This document shows, piece after piece, positions 35,000 through 45,148 of a stretch of DNA of 64,000 nucleotides. The stretch is from an uncultured Faecalibacterium sp. (GTDB taxonomy: Bacteria > Bacillota > Clostridia > Oscillospirales > Ruminococcaceae). The stretch lies in NCBI GenBank assembly GCA_934524985.1, contig CAKSYT010000003.1, positions 178,854 through 242,853 of the forward strand, in the 5' to 3' direction. Each line of letters opens with the position of its first letter. Positions within the stretch are counted from its first letter, which is position 1. A program made the position numbers and the translations under genes. Below the pieces are notes generated by a model, which did no database searches, had not been told where the DNA came from, and saw nothing but the letters and a program-made list of their open reading frames with translations.

Positions 35000-37297
35000 A
35001 TGGGCATTTGGGAAAATCTGGGCATGGGCGGTTACCGGGGCTTTTCGCGCCCGGCGGCGCGGCTGCTGCAGCAGGCGGTGCAGCTGGCGGGGGATCTGGG
35101 CTGTGAGCAGGCGGATACCAGCCATCTTTTGCTTGCCATGCTGCGGCAGCAGGGCGCTGCGGCGCAGTTCCTCACCCGGAAAAACATCACCGAGCCGGAG
35201 GTGCGCCGCCAGCTGGCGCAGCGCCGCAGCGCCCCGGCACAGCGGCTGGACCGGCAGGCCATGGCACCGGATTTGCGCCGCACCATGGACTACGCGCTCA
35301 TTGGGGCGCAGAACGCCCACGTCAGCCGGGCAGAGCCGGAACACCTGCTCTGCGCCATGCTGGAAGATGACGGCTGCGCCGCCGGGCTGCTGCTGGCGGA
35401 GATGGGGCTTTCGCTCACCGAGGCGGTGCGGGAGTGCCGCCAGCTGAGCGGACAGTTCGTGCTGCCCGCCCAGCCCCGGGTGTCGGCAAGCATCCCCCGG
35501 GGCAGCCGCGCCAGCGATAAATATTGCCGCGACCTGACCCGCCGCGCCGCCGAAGGGGAGCTGGACCCGGTGTTCTGCCGGGAAGCCGAACTGGACCGCA
35601 TGGTGGAGATCTTATGCCGCCGCCAGAAAAACGACCCCTGCCTGATCGGCGAGCCGGGCGTGGGCAAAACGGCGTTGGCCGAGGGTCTGGCGCTGCGCAT
35701 TGCCGCCGGGCAGGTGCCCAGAGCACTGCAGGGGCGGCGGCTGCTGGCGCTGGATATGGCAAGCCTTGTGGCGGGCACCAAGTACCGGGGCGATTTTGAG
35801 GAGCGGCTGAAAAACCTGCTGGAGGAGCTGGTGCGGGACGGCACCGCCATCCTGTTCATTGACGAGTTCCACACCATCGTGGGCGCCGGTGCCGCCGAGG
35901 GCGCTATCGACGCCGCCAGCATCCTGAAACCGGTGCTTGCCCGGGGCGAATTGCAGCTTATCGGCGCCACCACCAATCAGGAGTTCCGCACCCACATCCA
36001 GAAGGACGCCGCGCTGGAACGCCGCTTTGGCAGGGTGCAGGTGGAGGAGCCTACCCCCGCACAGGCGGTGGAGATCCTCAACGGCCTTGCGCCCCGCTAC
36101 GAGCGGTACCATAACGTGCGCCTGCCGCCCCAGACCCTGCAGGCGGCGGTAGAGCTTTCGGTGCGGTATCTGCCCGGGCGCTGCCTGCCGGATAAAGCCA
36201 TCGACCTTGTGGACGAAGCCTGTGCGGCGGCGCGCATCCTTGCCGAAAAGGAGCAGCGCACCCAGCCGGTGCTCACCCCGGAGGATATCGCCCGGGTGGT
36301 GGCAGCCGCCAGCGGTGTGCCCGCCCAGCGGGTGGGCGAGCAGGAGCGGGAGCGGCTGGACAAGCTGGAAAGCCGCCTGAACGCGGAGATCGTCGGCCAG
36401 CAGCGGGCGGTGGCAGCCGTGGCGGGGGCTATCCGGCGCAGCCGCACCGGTCTGGGCGAGCCGGGGCGTCCCATCGGTGCCATGCTGTTTTTAGGCCCCA
36501 CCGGCGTGGGCAAGACCGCACTGGCCCGGGCGCTTGCCGTCAGCTGGTTCGGCAGCGAGAAGGCGCTGCTCAAATTTGATATGTCGGAGTATCAGGAGCA
36601 GCACACCGCCGCCCGGCTGCTGGGCGCGCCGCCGGGCTACCTCGGCCATGACGAGGGCGGCCAGCTGACCGAAGCTGTGCGCCGCCGCCCGTACAGCGTG
36701 GTGCTGTTTGACGAGATCGAGAAAGCACACCCGGATATCCAGAATATCCTGTTGCAAATTTTGGAGGACGGTCAGCTGACCGATGCCATGGGCCGCAAGG
36801 CAGATTTCCGCAATACCATCGTGCTGCTCACCTCCAACTTGGGCGCACGGTTCTTGGCGGGGCAGAGCGCGCCGCTGGGCTTTGCCGCCGGGGCAGAAGC
36901 CGTGTTTGAAAAGCAGTCCGCACAGGCCGTGGAGGAAGCCAAAAAGTGGTTCCGCCCGGAACTGCTCGGGCGTCTGGACGAGGTGATCGTGTTCCGCCCG
37001 CTGGCAGAAGAAAACCTCTGCGCCATTGCAGAAAAAATGCTCTGCCAGCTGGAGCAGCGCGCCGCCCGCAGCGGCTACCGGCTGCGCCACACCCCGCAGG
37101 TGGGAGCGGCACTGGCTGCCCGGGCGCAGTCGGCCTACGGTGCGCGGGAGCTGCGCCGTCAGGTGGACAGGGCGGTGGAGCAGGCACTGGCAAACCGCAT
37201 TGCCGCCGGTACTGCCTGCGCAGGGCAGCACTGGACGGCAGACTGCGCCGCCGATGGCAGCATCGTTTTGCGGGAGGATGAGACCGTGACCCTATAA
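35000..37297 (+). CDS. clpC: ClpC/ClpA-type AAA+ unfoldase
   Basis: This 765-residue chaperone unfolds substrates for ClpP. It has an N-terminal Clp repeat domain (1-150), a first AAA module with Walker A GEPGVGKT (217-224), and a second with GPTGVGKT (499-506). The ClpP-docking tripeptide L626-G-F628 is present. The linker between the AAA modules is short, so the coiled-coil M-domain of typical ClpC seems to be missing and the length is near that of ClpA. The symbol is therefore approximate. No CtsR operator or clpP is adjacent. ATG 35000 has AAGGAGC upstream. Confidence 0.9.
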   Translation: MGIWENLGMGGYRGFSRPAARLLQQAVQLAGDLGCEQADTSHLLLAMLRQQGAAAQFLTRKNITEPEVRRQLAQRRSAPAQRLDRQAMAPDLRRTMDYALIGAQNAHVSRAEPEHLLCAMLEDDGCAAGLLLAEMGLSLTEAVRECRQLSGQFVLPAQPRVSASIPRGSRASDKYCRDLTRRAAEGELDPVFCREAELDRMVEILCRRQKNDPCLIGEPGVGKTALAEGLALRIAAGQVPRALQGRRLLALDMASLVAGTKYRGDFEERLKNLLEELVRDGTAILFIDEFHTIVGAGAAEGAIDAASILKPVLARGELQLIGATTNQEFRTHIQKDAALERRFGRVQVEEPTPAQAVEILNGLAPRYERYHNVRLPPQTLQAAVELSVRYLPGRCLPDKAIDLVDEACAAARILAEKEQRTQPVLTPEDIARVVAAASGVPAQRVGEQERERLDKLESRLNAEIVGQQRAVAAVAGAIRRSRTGLGEPGRPIGAMLFLGPTGVGKTALARALAVSWFGSEKALLKFDMSEYQEQHTAARLLGAPPGYLGHDEGGQLTEAVRRRPYSVVLFDEIEKAHPDIQNILLQILEDGQLTDAMGRKADFRNTIVLLTSNLGARFLAGQSAPLGFAAGAEAVFEKQSAQAVEEAKKWFRPELLGRLDEVIVFRPLAEENLCAIAEKMLCQLEQRAARSGYRLRHTPQVGAALAARAQSAYGARELRRQVDRAVEQALANRIAAGTACAGQHWTADCAADGSIVLREDETVTL

Positions 37298-37323
37298 GAA
37301 AATAGCAAAATAGCGTTTTTGCT

Positions 37324-37351
37324 TGCAACCGGCACGGTTTTCGACTATTAT
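37324..37351 (+). promoter_or_regulatory. promoter of the lipid kinase gene
   Basis: TTGCAA (37324-37329) and TATTAT (37346-37351) are separated by 16 bp, directly after the clpC stop. Confidence 0.55.
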
Positions 37352-37384
37352 AGAGGAAATAGAGTTACAACAGGGAGGACCCCG

Positions 37385-38368
37385 ATGCACACGCTGTTTC
37401 TTCTGAACCCCACAGCCGGAAAGGCCGACTGTACCCGCACCCTGCCGCAGCAGATCGCGGCGGCTGCTGCCGGGGCCGGGCTTGCCCCGGAGGACTACAC
37501 CATCCGCGTCACCACCCACGCAGGCCACGCCCGGGAACTAGCCCGCGCGGCCGCCGCTGCCGCCCAAAAGGCCGGGGTGGAGCTGCGCATTTTTACCGCC
37601 GGTGGCGATGGCACCTTCAACGAAGCACTCACCGGTGCCCACGGCTTTGATAAGACCGCTGTGGGCTGCCTGCCCTATGGCAGCGGCAACGACTTTTTGC
37701 GCACCTACGGCACAAAAGAGGAGTTTCTGGATCTGGACGCCCAGCTGGCCGGCGGGGCAGTGCCCATCGACCTGATGCGCACCAGTCTGGGGCTTTCGGC
37801 CACCATCTGCGCCGCCGGTCTGGACGCACAGGTAGCCTACGGCATCCCCAAGTTCCGGCGCATCCCCCTGTGCGGCGGCGAGGCAGCCTATGCGCTGTCC
37901 ATTGTTCAGCAGCTGTGCGGGCATATCGGCCGCAGGGTGGAGTACGTCATTGACGGCGAGGTACTGACCGTGGACTGCCTGATGTGCGCAGTGTGCAACG
38001 GCCGCGCCTACGGCGGCGGCTTTATGGCGGGGCCGGAGGCACAGCCGGATGACGGCTGGCTGGATGTGTTCATCGTGCGCAAGGTCAGCCGCAGGGTCAT
38101 TGCAAAGCTGCTGTTGCTGTACAAAAACGGCCAGCACTTTAAAAATGGCCAGCTCACCGAGGCCGCAAAGCCCTACTTTATCTACCGCCGCGCAAAATCG
38201 GTCAGCCTGCGGGCAGCAGATGGCCGTGGGCCCATCATTGCCACCGTGGACGGCGAGTGCGCCCCCTGCAAGCAGGTGTCAGTACAGGTGCAGCCGCTGA
38301 CAGGCCGCGTGCTGCTGCCGCAGCCCGCCTACCAGCGCTTTACCGCCAAAAAAGCAGCTGTGAAGTAA
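37385..38368 (+). CDS. diacylglycerol kinase-family lipid kinase
   Basis: The 327-residue protein belongs to the DAGK catalytic family (DgkB/YegS type). It shows LNPTAGK at the N terminus and the nucleotide-binding GGDGTFNE (73-80). CLPYGSGNDFLR near residue 98 and the later NGRAYGGGFMAGPEAQPDDGWLD metal-binding segment complete the pattern. Such enzymes phosphorylate diacylglycerol or other lipids during phospholipid recycling; the exact substrate is not determined by sequence. The ATG has AGGGAGG upstream, and both promoter and terminator are its own. Confidence 0.9.
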   Translation: MHTLFLLNPTAGKADCTRTLPQQIAAAAAGAGLAPEDYTIRVTTHAGHARELARAAAAAAQKAGVELRIFTAGGDGTFNEALTGAHGFDKTAVGCLPYGSGNDFLRTYGTKEEFLDLDAQLAGGAVPIDLMRTSLGLSATICAAGLDAQVAYGIPKFRRIPLCGGEAAYALSIVQQLCGHIGRRVEYVIDGEVLTVDCLMCAVCNGRAYGGGFMAGPEAQPDDGWLDVFIVRKVSRRVIAKLLLLYKNGQHFKNGQLTEAAKPYFIYRRAKSVSLRAADGRGPIIATVDGECAPCKQVSVQVQPLTGRVLLPQPAYQRFTAKKAAVK

Positions 38369-38402
38369 AAAGCGCTGCCGCAAACCTTACCATCGGAACA
38401 GA

Positions 38403-38446
38403 ACGCAGCCGCTGTGCAAAAATTGTGCAGCGGCTGCGTCTTTTTT
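38403..38446 (+). terminator. intrinsic terminator after the lipid kinase gene
   Basis: Stem ACGCAGCCGCTG/CAGCGGCTGCGT (38403-38414 with 38428-38439) with additional TGCA pairing inside the loop is followed by C and six T. Confidence 0.92.
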
Positions 38447-38508
38447 GCGTAGCAAGGTGTGATATGCGGCCGTCATAAATTCTTAACAAAGAAAAATTGC
38501 AAAACCCC

Positions 38509-38537
38509 TTGATTTTTCAGGGCAAGATGAGTACAAT
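38509..38537 (+). promoter_or_regulatory. sigma-A promoter of groES-groEL
   Basis: TTGATT (38509-38514) and TACAAT (38532-38537) are 17 bp apart. The likely start point falls at the first arm of the CIRCE operator. Confidence 0.8.
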
Positions 38538-38541
38538 ACAC

Positions 38542-38568
38542 TTAGCACTCAGAGAAAAGGAGTGCTAA
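38542..38568 (+). promoter_or_regulatory. CIRCE operator bound by HrcA
   Basis: TTAGCACTC, nine bases, GAGTGCTAA is an exact match to the CIRCE consensus. HrcA bound here would block the groESL promoter until heat shock titrates the GroEL needed for HrcA activity. hrcA itself is not in the window. Confidence 0.97.
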
Positions 38569-38649
38569 ACCACTGCGGAGCACACACGAAGCCCCCGCAG
38601 GACGCAACAAAGTTTCAAATAAATTCAATATAATTGGAGGGCAAGAATT

Positions 38650-38937
38650 ATGAAGATCATTCCTCTTGCAGACCGTGTTGTCATTAAGACTGTTGAAGTT
38701 GAGGAGACCACCAAGGGTGGCCTGATCCTGACCGGCAGCGCAAAAGAGAAGCCGCAGGTGGCACAGGTCATCGCGGTCGGCCCCGGCGGTGTCGTGGACG
38801 GCAAGGAAGTCAAGATGACCGTCAAGGTCGGCGACAAGGTCCTCACCAGCAAGTACTCCGGCACCGAGGTCAAGGTGGACGGCGAAGAGTGCACCATCGT
38901 GCGTCAGAGTGACATTCTGGCTGTTGTGGAAGACTGA
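38650..38937 (+). CDS. groES: co-chaperonin GroES
   Basis: The 95-residue protein forms the heptameric lid of the GroEL chamber. It has the family start MKIIPLADRVVIKTVE, the mobile loop around EETTKGGLILTGSAKEKPQ, and the closing pattern GEECTIVRQSDILAVVED. TTGGAGGGC precedes the ATG. It is controlled by the CIRCE operator upstream and lies 51 bp before groEL. Confidence 0.98.
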   Translation: MKIIPLADRVVIKTVEVEETTKGGLILTGSAKEKPQVAQVIAVGPGGVVDGKEVKMTVKVGDKVLTSKYSGTEVKVDGEECTIVRQSDILAVVED

Positions 38938-38961
38938 AACTGATTTTCCCTTTTCAATTGA

Positions 38962-40623
<1,662 letters not shown>

Positions 40624-40655
40624 GCCGTACCGGTCTTTCTTAATAGGATACGCCA

Positions 40656-40696
40656 GAGAGGCGGAACTTCTCTTCGGAGAGGCTCCGCCTCTTTTT
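40656..40696 (+). terminator. intrinsic terminator after groEL
   Basis: AGAGGCGGA pairs with TCCGCCTCT, and an inner CTTCTC-TTCG-GAGAGG hairpin carries a stable UUCG loop. TTTTT follows. Confidence 0.9.
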
Positions 40697-40752
40697 ATGT
40701 ATACCCCGCGCCCCTGATGCCCACCCTAACCACAGGGAAAGGGGGCGCGGGG

Positions 40753-42348
40753 ATGTCTGGCAAACGGGTACTGGCGGTGTATGCCGCCTTGCTGCTGGGG
40801 TTTATGGTAGTGCTGTGCCGGTTGTATCTGCTGGCGCAGCACCCCGCCTATGCTGCGCGGGCGGCGGCGCAGAGTACAGTCACCTTGCAGCTGCCCGCCC
40901 GGCGGGGCAACTTTTACGATGCACAGGGGCGGCTGCTCACTGGTCTTGAGGAGCGCTGGCAGGTGGTGTGCTTTCCCGGACAGGGAAATTACGACCGGCT
41001 GTATGCCTGCACGGACGCCGCCGGGCAGGCGCTTTTATACCGCAGCCGCAGCCGCGCTGCGCCGTTTTTGCTGGAGGTGAACTGCGACCCCGCCCGCCTT
41101 GGGCTGACCGGTTACCCTGCAGCCCGGCGGTATGCGGCGGTGCCGCTGTGCCAGCATCTGCTGGGCTATCTGGACAGTACAGGCCACGGCGCTGCCGGGC
41201 TGGAAAAGGCGCTGGACGCTGTGCTTTCCGGCACAGGGGAGCACAGCAGCCTTGTCTGCGATGTCACGGCGCAGGGCACGCTGCGCACCGGGGAGACGCC
41301 CCGGCTTTTGCAAGCCGACAGCGGGGCGCTGGGGGTGCAGCTGACCATCTCCCGCCCGGTGCAGCGGGCAGTGGAGGCGGTGGCACACACCACTATGCAA
41401 AGCGGCTGCATTCTGGTGCTGGATACCGCCACAGCGGCGCTGCGCGCCAGCGTCAGTGTGCCGGGCTACGACCCGGAGCACCTTGTTGATAGTTTGCAGG
41501 CGGCGAACAGTCCCTTCCTGAACCGGGTGCTGCAAAGCTACGCGGTGGGGTCGGTGTTCAAGCCGGTGCTGGCGGCTGCTGCGCTGGAAGCGGGTTTGCA
41601 GCCGGTTTTCGAGTGCACCGGCGCGGTGGTGGTGGATGGGCAAATTTTCCGCTGCGCGGGTGGGGTGCCGCACGGACAGGTAGACCTTGCCGCCGCGCTG
41701 GAAAAAAGCTGCAACGGCTATTTTATCCGTCTGGGTCAGCAGCTGGGCGCGGAAAGCTTGCTGGACGCCGCCGAGGCTTTCGGCTTTGGGCAGAGCCTGC
41801 CGCTGGCAGAAGAGCTTGCCGCCGAGACCGGGCAGCTGCCCACCTTGCAGGAGCTTACGCAAAGCGGCCAGCTGGCCAATTTCAGCTTTGGGCAGGGCAG
41901 TCTGCTGGCAGCGCCGCTGCAGGTGGCGGCGCTGTTCAACACCATTGCAGCGGACGGCGTATACCGCGCTCCCTATGTGCTGCAAGCCACGCTGGACGAG
42001 ACCACCGGGCAGCCGGTGGAAACCCTCAGCCACCCCAAGGGGCGGCGTATGATCTCGGCGCAGAGCGCAGCGCTTTTGCGCTCCATGCTGGTACAGGTAG
42101 TGCAGCAGGGCACCGCGCAGGATGCCGCCGAGCTTCCCGGCGGGGCGGGCGGCAAGACCGGAACTGCCCAGACCGGGCAGTTCACCCCAGATGGCACCGA
42201 GCGCTGCAACCTGTGGTTTGCGGGGTTCTGGCCGGCAGAAAAGCCCCGCTATACCATTGTGGTATTGCAGGACGGCGCAGTGCACACCGCGTACTCCGGC
42301 GCAGCCATCTTTGCACAGGTCTGCGCTGCGCTGGAAGCAGCGGGATAA
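40753..42348 (+). CDS. class B penicillin-binding protein (FtsI-like, no PASTA)
   Basis: This 531-residue transpeptidase has an N-terminal membrane segment (about 5-25), a short class B pedestal starting at PARRGNFYDAQG, and a transpeptidase domain. The active-site motifs S-V-F-K, S-C-N and K-T-G (GGKTGTAQTG) are visible. At this length it lacks a C-terminal PASTA domain and is shorter than typical FtsI or PBP2. It is a second class B PBP in the window, outside any division cluster, so a side role is possible. ATG 40753 is preferred over 40717 by a nearby purine-rich site, but this is uncertain. Confidence 0.85.
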   Translation: MSGKRVLAVYAALLLGFMVVLCRLYLLAQHPAYAARAAAQSTVTLQLPARRGNFYDAQGRLLTGLEERWQVVCFPGQGNYDRLYACTDAAGQALLYRSRSRAAPFLLEVNCDPARLGLTGYPAARRYAAVPLCQHLLGYLDSTGHGAAGLEKALDAVLSGTGEHSSLVCDVTAQGTLRTGETPRLLQADSGALGVQLTISRPVQRAVEAVAHTTMQSGCILVLDTATAALRASVSVPGYDPEHLVDSLQAANSPFLNRVLQSYAVGSVFKPVLAAAALEAGLQPVFECTGAVVVDGQIFRCAGGVPHGQVDLAAALEKSCNGYFIRLGQQLGAESLLDAAEAFGFGQSLPLAEELAAETGQLPTLQELTQSGQLANFSFGQGSLLAAPLQVAALFNTIAADGVYRAPYVLQATLDETTGQPVETLSHPKGRRMISAQSAALLRSMLVQVVQQGTAQDAAELPGGAGGKTGTAQTGQFTPDGTERCNLWFAGFWPAEKPRYTIVVLQDGAVHTAYSGAAIFAQVCAALEAAG

Positions 42349-42363
42349 ATGCACGGATTCCGC

Positions 42364-42392
42364 TTGCAATTTTGGCTTTGTTATGCTACTAT
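42364..42392 (+). promoter_or_regulatory. promoter of secG
   Basis: TTGCAA (42364-42369) and TACTAT (42387-42392) have a 17-bp spacer. Confidence 0.6.
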
Positions 42393-42449
42393 ATAGTTGT
42401 ATTTTTGCGTAGTTTTCCGTATTTACAAATAAAAGGAGCGTTACGATTC

Positions 42450-42701
42450 ATGTCTGTTATCGAAATTGTTGGCGGTGCCATTCTGCTGGTGGCTTCGCTG
42501 GTCATCGTTTTCCTCACCCTCATGCAGCACACCCACGGTCAGGGCCTGTCCGGTGCCATCAACGGCAGCGTGGGCGGTGCCAACAATGCGCGTCTGACCC
42601 CGGCAGATCAGATGCTGGCTAAGGTCACCCGCATTGCAGGCGTGGTGTTCTTTGTGGTTGCTATTCTGGCCTGCCTGTTTGCAGGCCGTCTGGCAGGCTG
42701 A
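42450..42701 (+). CDS. secG: preprotein translocase subunit SecG
   Basis: This 83-residue protein helps SecYEG export. It has two hydrophobic segments (about 5-23 and 60-80) flanking the conserved Gly-rich cytosolic loop with LMQHTHGQGLSGAINGS. AAGGAG at 42433-42438 precedes the ATG. A strong terminator follows before rnr; the secG-rnr pairing is common in Firmicutes, but smpB, which often follows rnr, is not present here. Confidence 0.93.
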   Translation: MSVIEIVGGAILLVASLVIVFLTLMQHTHGQGLSGAINGSVGGANNARLTPADQMLAKVTRIAGVVFFVVAILACLFAGRLAG

Positions 42702-42711
42702 GAAGGCGTTG

Positions 42712-42740
42712 CAGCCCCGTGAACGGACGGGGCTGTTTTT
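42712..42740 (+). terminator. intrinsic terminator after secG
   Basis: Stem CAGCCCCGT/ACGGGGCTG (42712-42720 with 42727-42735) is followed by TTTTT. Confidence 0.9.
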
Positions 42741-42874
42741 CTGTGCAGAAAAAAGTGCGGGCGGCCGGTTCTGCGGGCTGCCGCAAAGAGGGGACAGGGG
42801 AAAGTGCCCGTCCCAAGGCAGGGCTGTGCTCCGCAGGAGATGCACGGCCACGGAAGTGAAGGAGAAAATATTTT

Positions 42875-44998
42875 ATGGCAATGCGCGATAAAATTGAGCA
42901 CGCGATCCAGAATCAGCCGTGCACCGTAAAGGATCTGAAGAATAAGTTCGGCGGGGATCGCGGCGCAGACCGCAAGGTGATGGAGGCTGTGGACCAGCTG
43001 GTGCACGAGGCTGTCATCTGCCAGCGGCAGGGCGTGTTCTTCACCGTGCGCAGCGGCCGTGCCGACAAGGCACTGCTGTGCAAGGTGGTAAAGCTAGGCA
43101 AAAACTTTGCCTTTGTCATGCTGGAGGACGGCACCAGCGATATCTTCATCCCCGGCCGGTTCACCCGCGGCGCAATGCCCGGCGACAAGGTGCTGGTGGA
43201 AAAGTTTGCACATCCCCGGGTAGAGGGCAGCGATGAGGGCGAGATCCTTGCTGTTCTGGAAGAGAAGAATTCTCTGGTGGGCACCATGCACCGCATGGAG
43301 GGACGTCTGCGCTTTGTGCCGGACGATTGCCCCGCCATCTCCATGCAGGTCATGCGGGACTGCGAAGGCAGCGCCAAGGACGGCGACAAGGTGGCAGTGG
43401 AGATCCTGCTGCGCGGCAGCCGTCAGGAAGATCACCGCGTGGGTGTGGCGATGCGCTTTGGCAGCTGCGATGAAGCCAAGCGCTGCGCAAAGGCGCTGCT
43501 CTATGCACAGGATATCCGCAGCCGCTTCCCGGACAAGGTGCGGGACGAGGCCAAAAAGCTGGACAACGCCGAGGTATCCGCTGCGGACTGCGAGGGCCGC
43601 ATGGATCTGCGCGCTTTGCCCATCTTTACCATCGACAGCGCCGAGACCAAGGATATCGACGATGCCATCAGCCTGACCAAGACCCCGGACGGCGGTTTTG
43701 AGCTGGGCGTGCACATCGCGGATGTTTCCAACTACGTCAAGCCCGGCACCGAGCTGGACAACGAAGCCTTTAACCGCGCTACCAGCGTCTACTACGCCGA
43801 TCAGGTGGTGCCCATGCTGCCCAAGCAGCTGTCCAACGGCATCTGCAGCCTGAACGAGGGCGTGCTGCGGCTGGCTTTCTCCTGCCTGATGCGGCTGGAT
43901 AAGGACGGCAACCTGACCGATTACCGCTTTGTCAAGTCCGTCATCCGCAGCCGGGTCAAGGGCGTGTATTCCGAGATCAACGCCCTGCTGGCCGGTAACG
44001 CCGATGATGAGCTGACCGGCAAGTACCATGAGGTGCTGGCGCAGCTGCCCGCCATGAAGGAGCTGTACGGCCACCGTGCCCGCCTGCGCAAGGAGCGCGG
44101 CTGCATGGATATCGAGAGCGGCGAGGTAAAGCTGATCCTCGATGAAGACGGCCACTGCATCGATGTGAAAAAGCGCACTTCCGGCGAGAGCGAGGCCATG
44201 ATCGAGGAGTTCATGCTGCTGGCAAACCAGTGTGCCGCCCACTTTGCCCGGGTGAAGCAGATCCCCTTTGTGTACCGTGTGCACGAGGAGCCCAACGCCG
44301 AAAAGTTGGAGCGTCTGCACGGTCTGCTGCAGGCCTGCGGCGTCAATGACCACTTTGCCAAGGACGTGCCCACCCCCAAGGAGCTGAGCGCTATTCTGGA
44401 GGGTGTGCGCGGCACTGCCTATGAGCAGATCATCAATGTTGGTATGCTGCGCTGCATGTCCAAGGCTGTGTATGAGGAAAAGCCCAAGGGGCACTATGGT
44501 CTGGTGCTGCAGGACTATGCCCACTTCACCAGCCCCATTCGCCGCTACCCGGACTTGGCTATCCACCGTATCATGACCGCCCAGCTCAAGGGCACGGACA
44601 AGGACACCATGATCCTGCGTTACAGCGAGTTTGCCGAGGACGTCAGCAAGCAGGCCAGCGAGCGCGAGGTGATCGCCATGCAGATCGAGCGCAAGGCCGA
44701 GGACTGCTACAAGGCCGAGTATGCCCGCCGCCATCTGGGCGAGTGCTACGAGGGCCGCATCTCCGGTGTGACCCAGCGCGGCCTGTTCATCGAGCTGGAA
44801 AACGGCGTGGAGGGCTTTGTGCCCGCTTCCAGCCTGACCGCCACCGGTACCATGCTCACCGAGGGCGTGCGCCTTTCCGACCCCGTTTCCGGCAAAAACT
44901 GGAATCTGGGCGATACCATGATGATCACCATCGTGCGCGCGGACGTCAATCTGGGCAAGATCGACTTTGAGGTCGCCCCGGAAAGCGCAAAGCAGTAA
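42875..44998 (+). CDS. rnr: ribonuclease R
   Basis: This 707-residue 3'-to-5' exoribonuclease degrades structured RNA and takes part in trans-translation. It has an N-terminal helix-turn-helix, two cold-shock-type domains, the RNB catalytic core and a C-terminal S1 domain (CYEGRISGVTQRGLFIELENG). Catalytic Asp residues sit in IDSAETKDIDDAISL. Later motifs FTSPIRRYPDLAIHR are present. AAGGAG precedes ATG 42875. Its neighbour mcrC is convergent, separated by two terminators. Confidence 0.96.
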   Translation: MAMRDKIEHAIQNQPCTVKDLKNKFGGDRGADRKVMEAVDQLVHEAVICQRQGVFFTVRSGRADKALLCKVVKLGKNFAFVMLEDGTSDIFIPGRFTRGAMPGDKVLVEKFAHPRVEGSDEGEILAVLEEKNSLVGTMHRMEGRLRFVPDDCPAISMQVMRDCEGSAKDGDKVAVEILLRGSRQEDHRVGVAMRFGSCDEAKRCAKALLYAQDIRSRFPDKVRDEAKKLDNAEVSAADCEGRMDLRALPIFTIDSAETKDIDDAISLTKTPDGGFELGVHIADVSNYVKPGTELDNEAFNRATSVYYADQVVPMLPKQLSNGICSLNEGVLRLAFSCLMRLDKDGNLTDYRFVKSVIRSRVKGVYSEINALLAGNADDELTGKYHEVLAQLPAMKELYGHRARLRKERGCMDIESGEVKLILDEDGHCIDVKKRTSGESEAMIEEFMLLANQCAAHFARVKQIPFVYRVHEEPNAEKLERLHGLLQACGVNDHFAKDVPTPKELSAILEGVRGTAYEQIINVGMLRCMSKAVYEEKPKGHYGLVLQDYAHFTSPIRRYPDLAIHRIMTAQLKGTDKDTMILRYSEFAEDVSKQASEREVIAMQIERKAEDCYKAEYARRHLGECYEGRISGVTQRGLFIELENGVEGFVPASSLTATGTMLTEGVRLSDPVSGKNWNLGDTMMITIVRADVNLGKIDFEVAPESAKQ

Positions 44999-45020
44999 CC
45001 TTATCATAAAACAAAAACAG

Positions 45021-45072
45021 ACTGCCCCCGAAGCAGACCGCGTAGAAACGCGCTGCTTCGGGGGCAGTTTTT
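45021..45072 (+). terminator. intrinsic terminator after rnr
   Basis: A 16-bp stem (45021-45036 with 45053-45068) with an inner CGCG pairing is followed by TTTTT. Confidence 0.93.
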
Positions 45073-45093
45073 CGCAATTCTCAGAATCTCCGC

Positions 45094-45122
45094 AAAAGAA
45101 AATGTCTGCCTAAAGGCCAGAC
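45094..45122 (-). terminator. terminator of the mcrBC operon (repeat copy R1)
   Basis: On the minus strand GTCTG and CAGAC enclose a 9-nt loop and are followed by ATTTTCTTTT. The 30-nt segment 45101-45130 matches 24 of 30 bases of 48726-48755, the terminator at the other end of mcrBC. Confidence 0.6.
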
Positions 45123-45148
45123 GGGCGGGTAAATCGACATGGAAAAGA

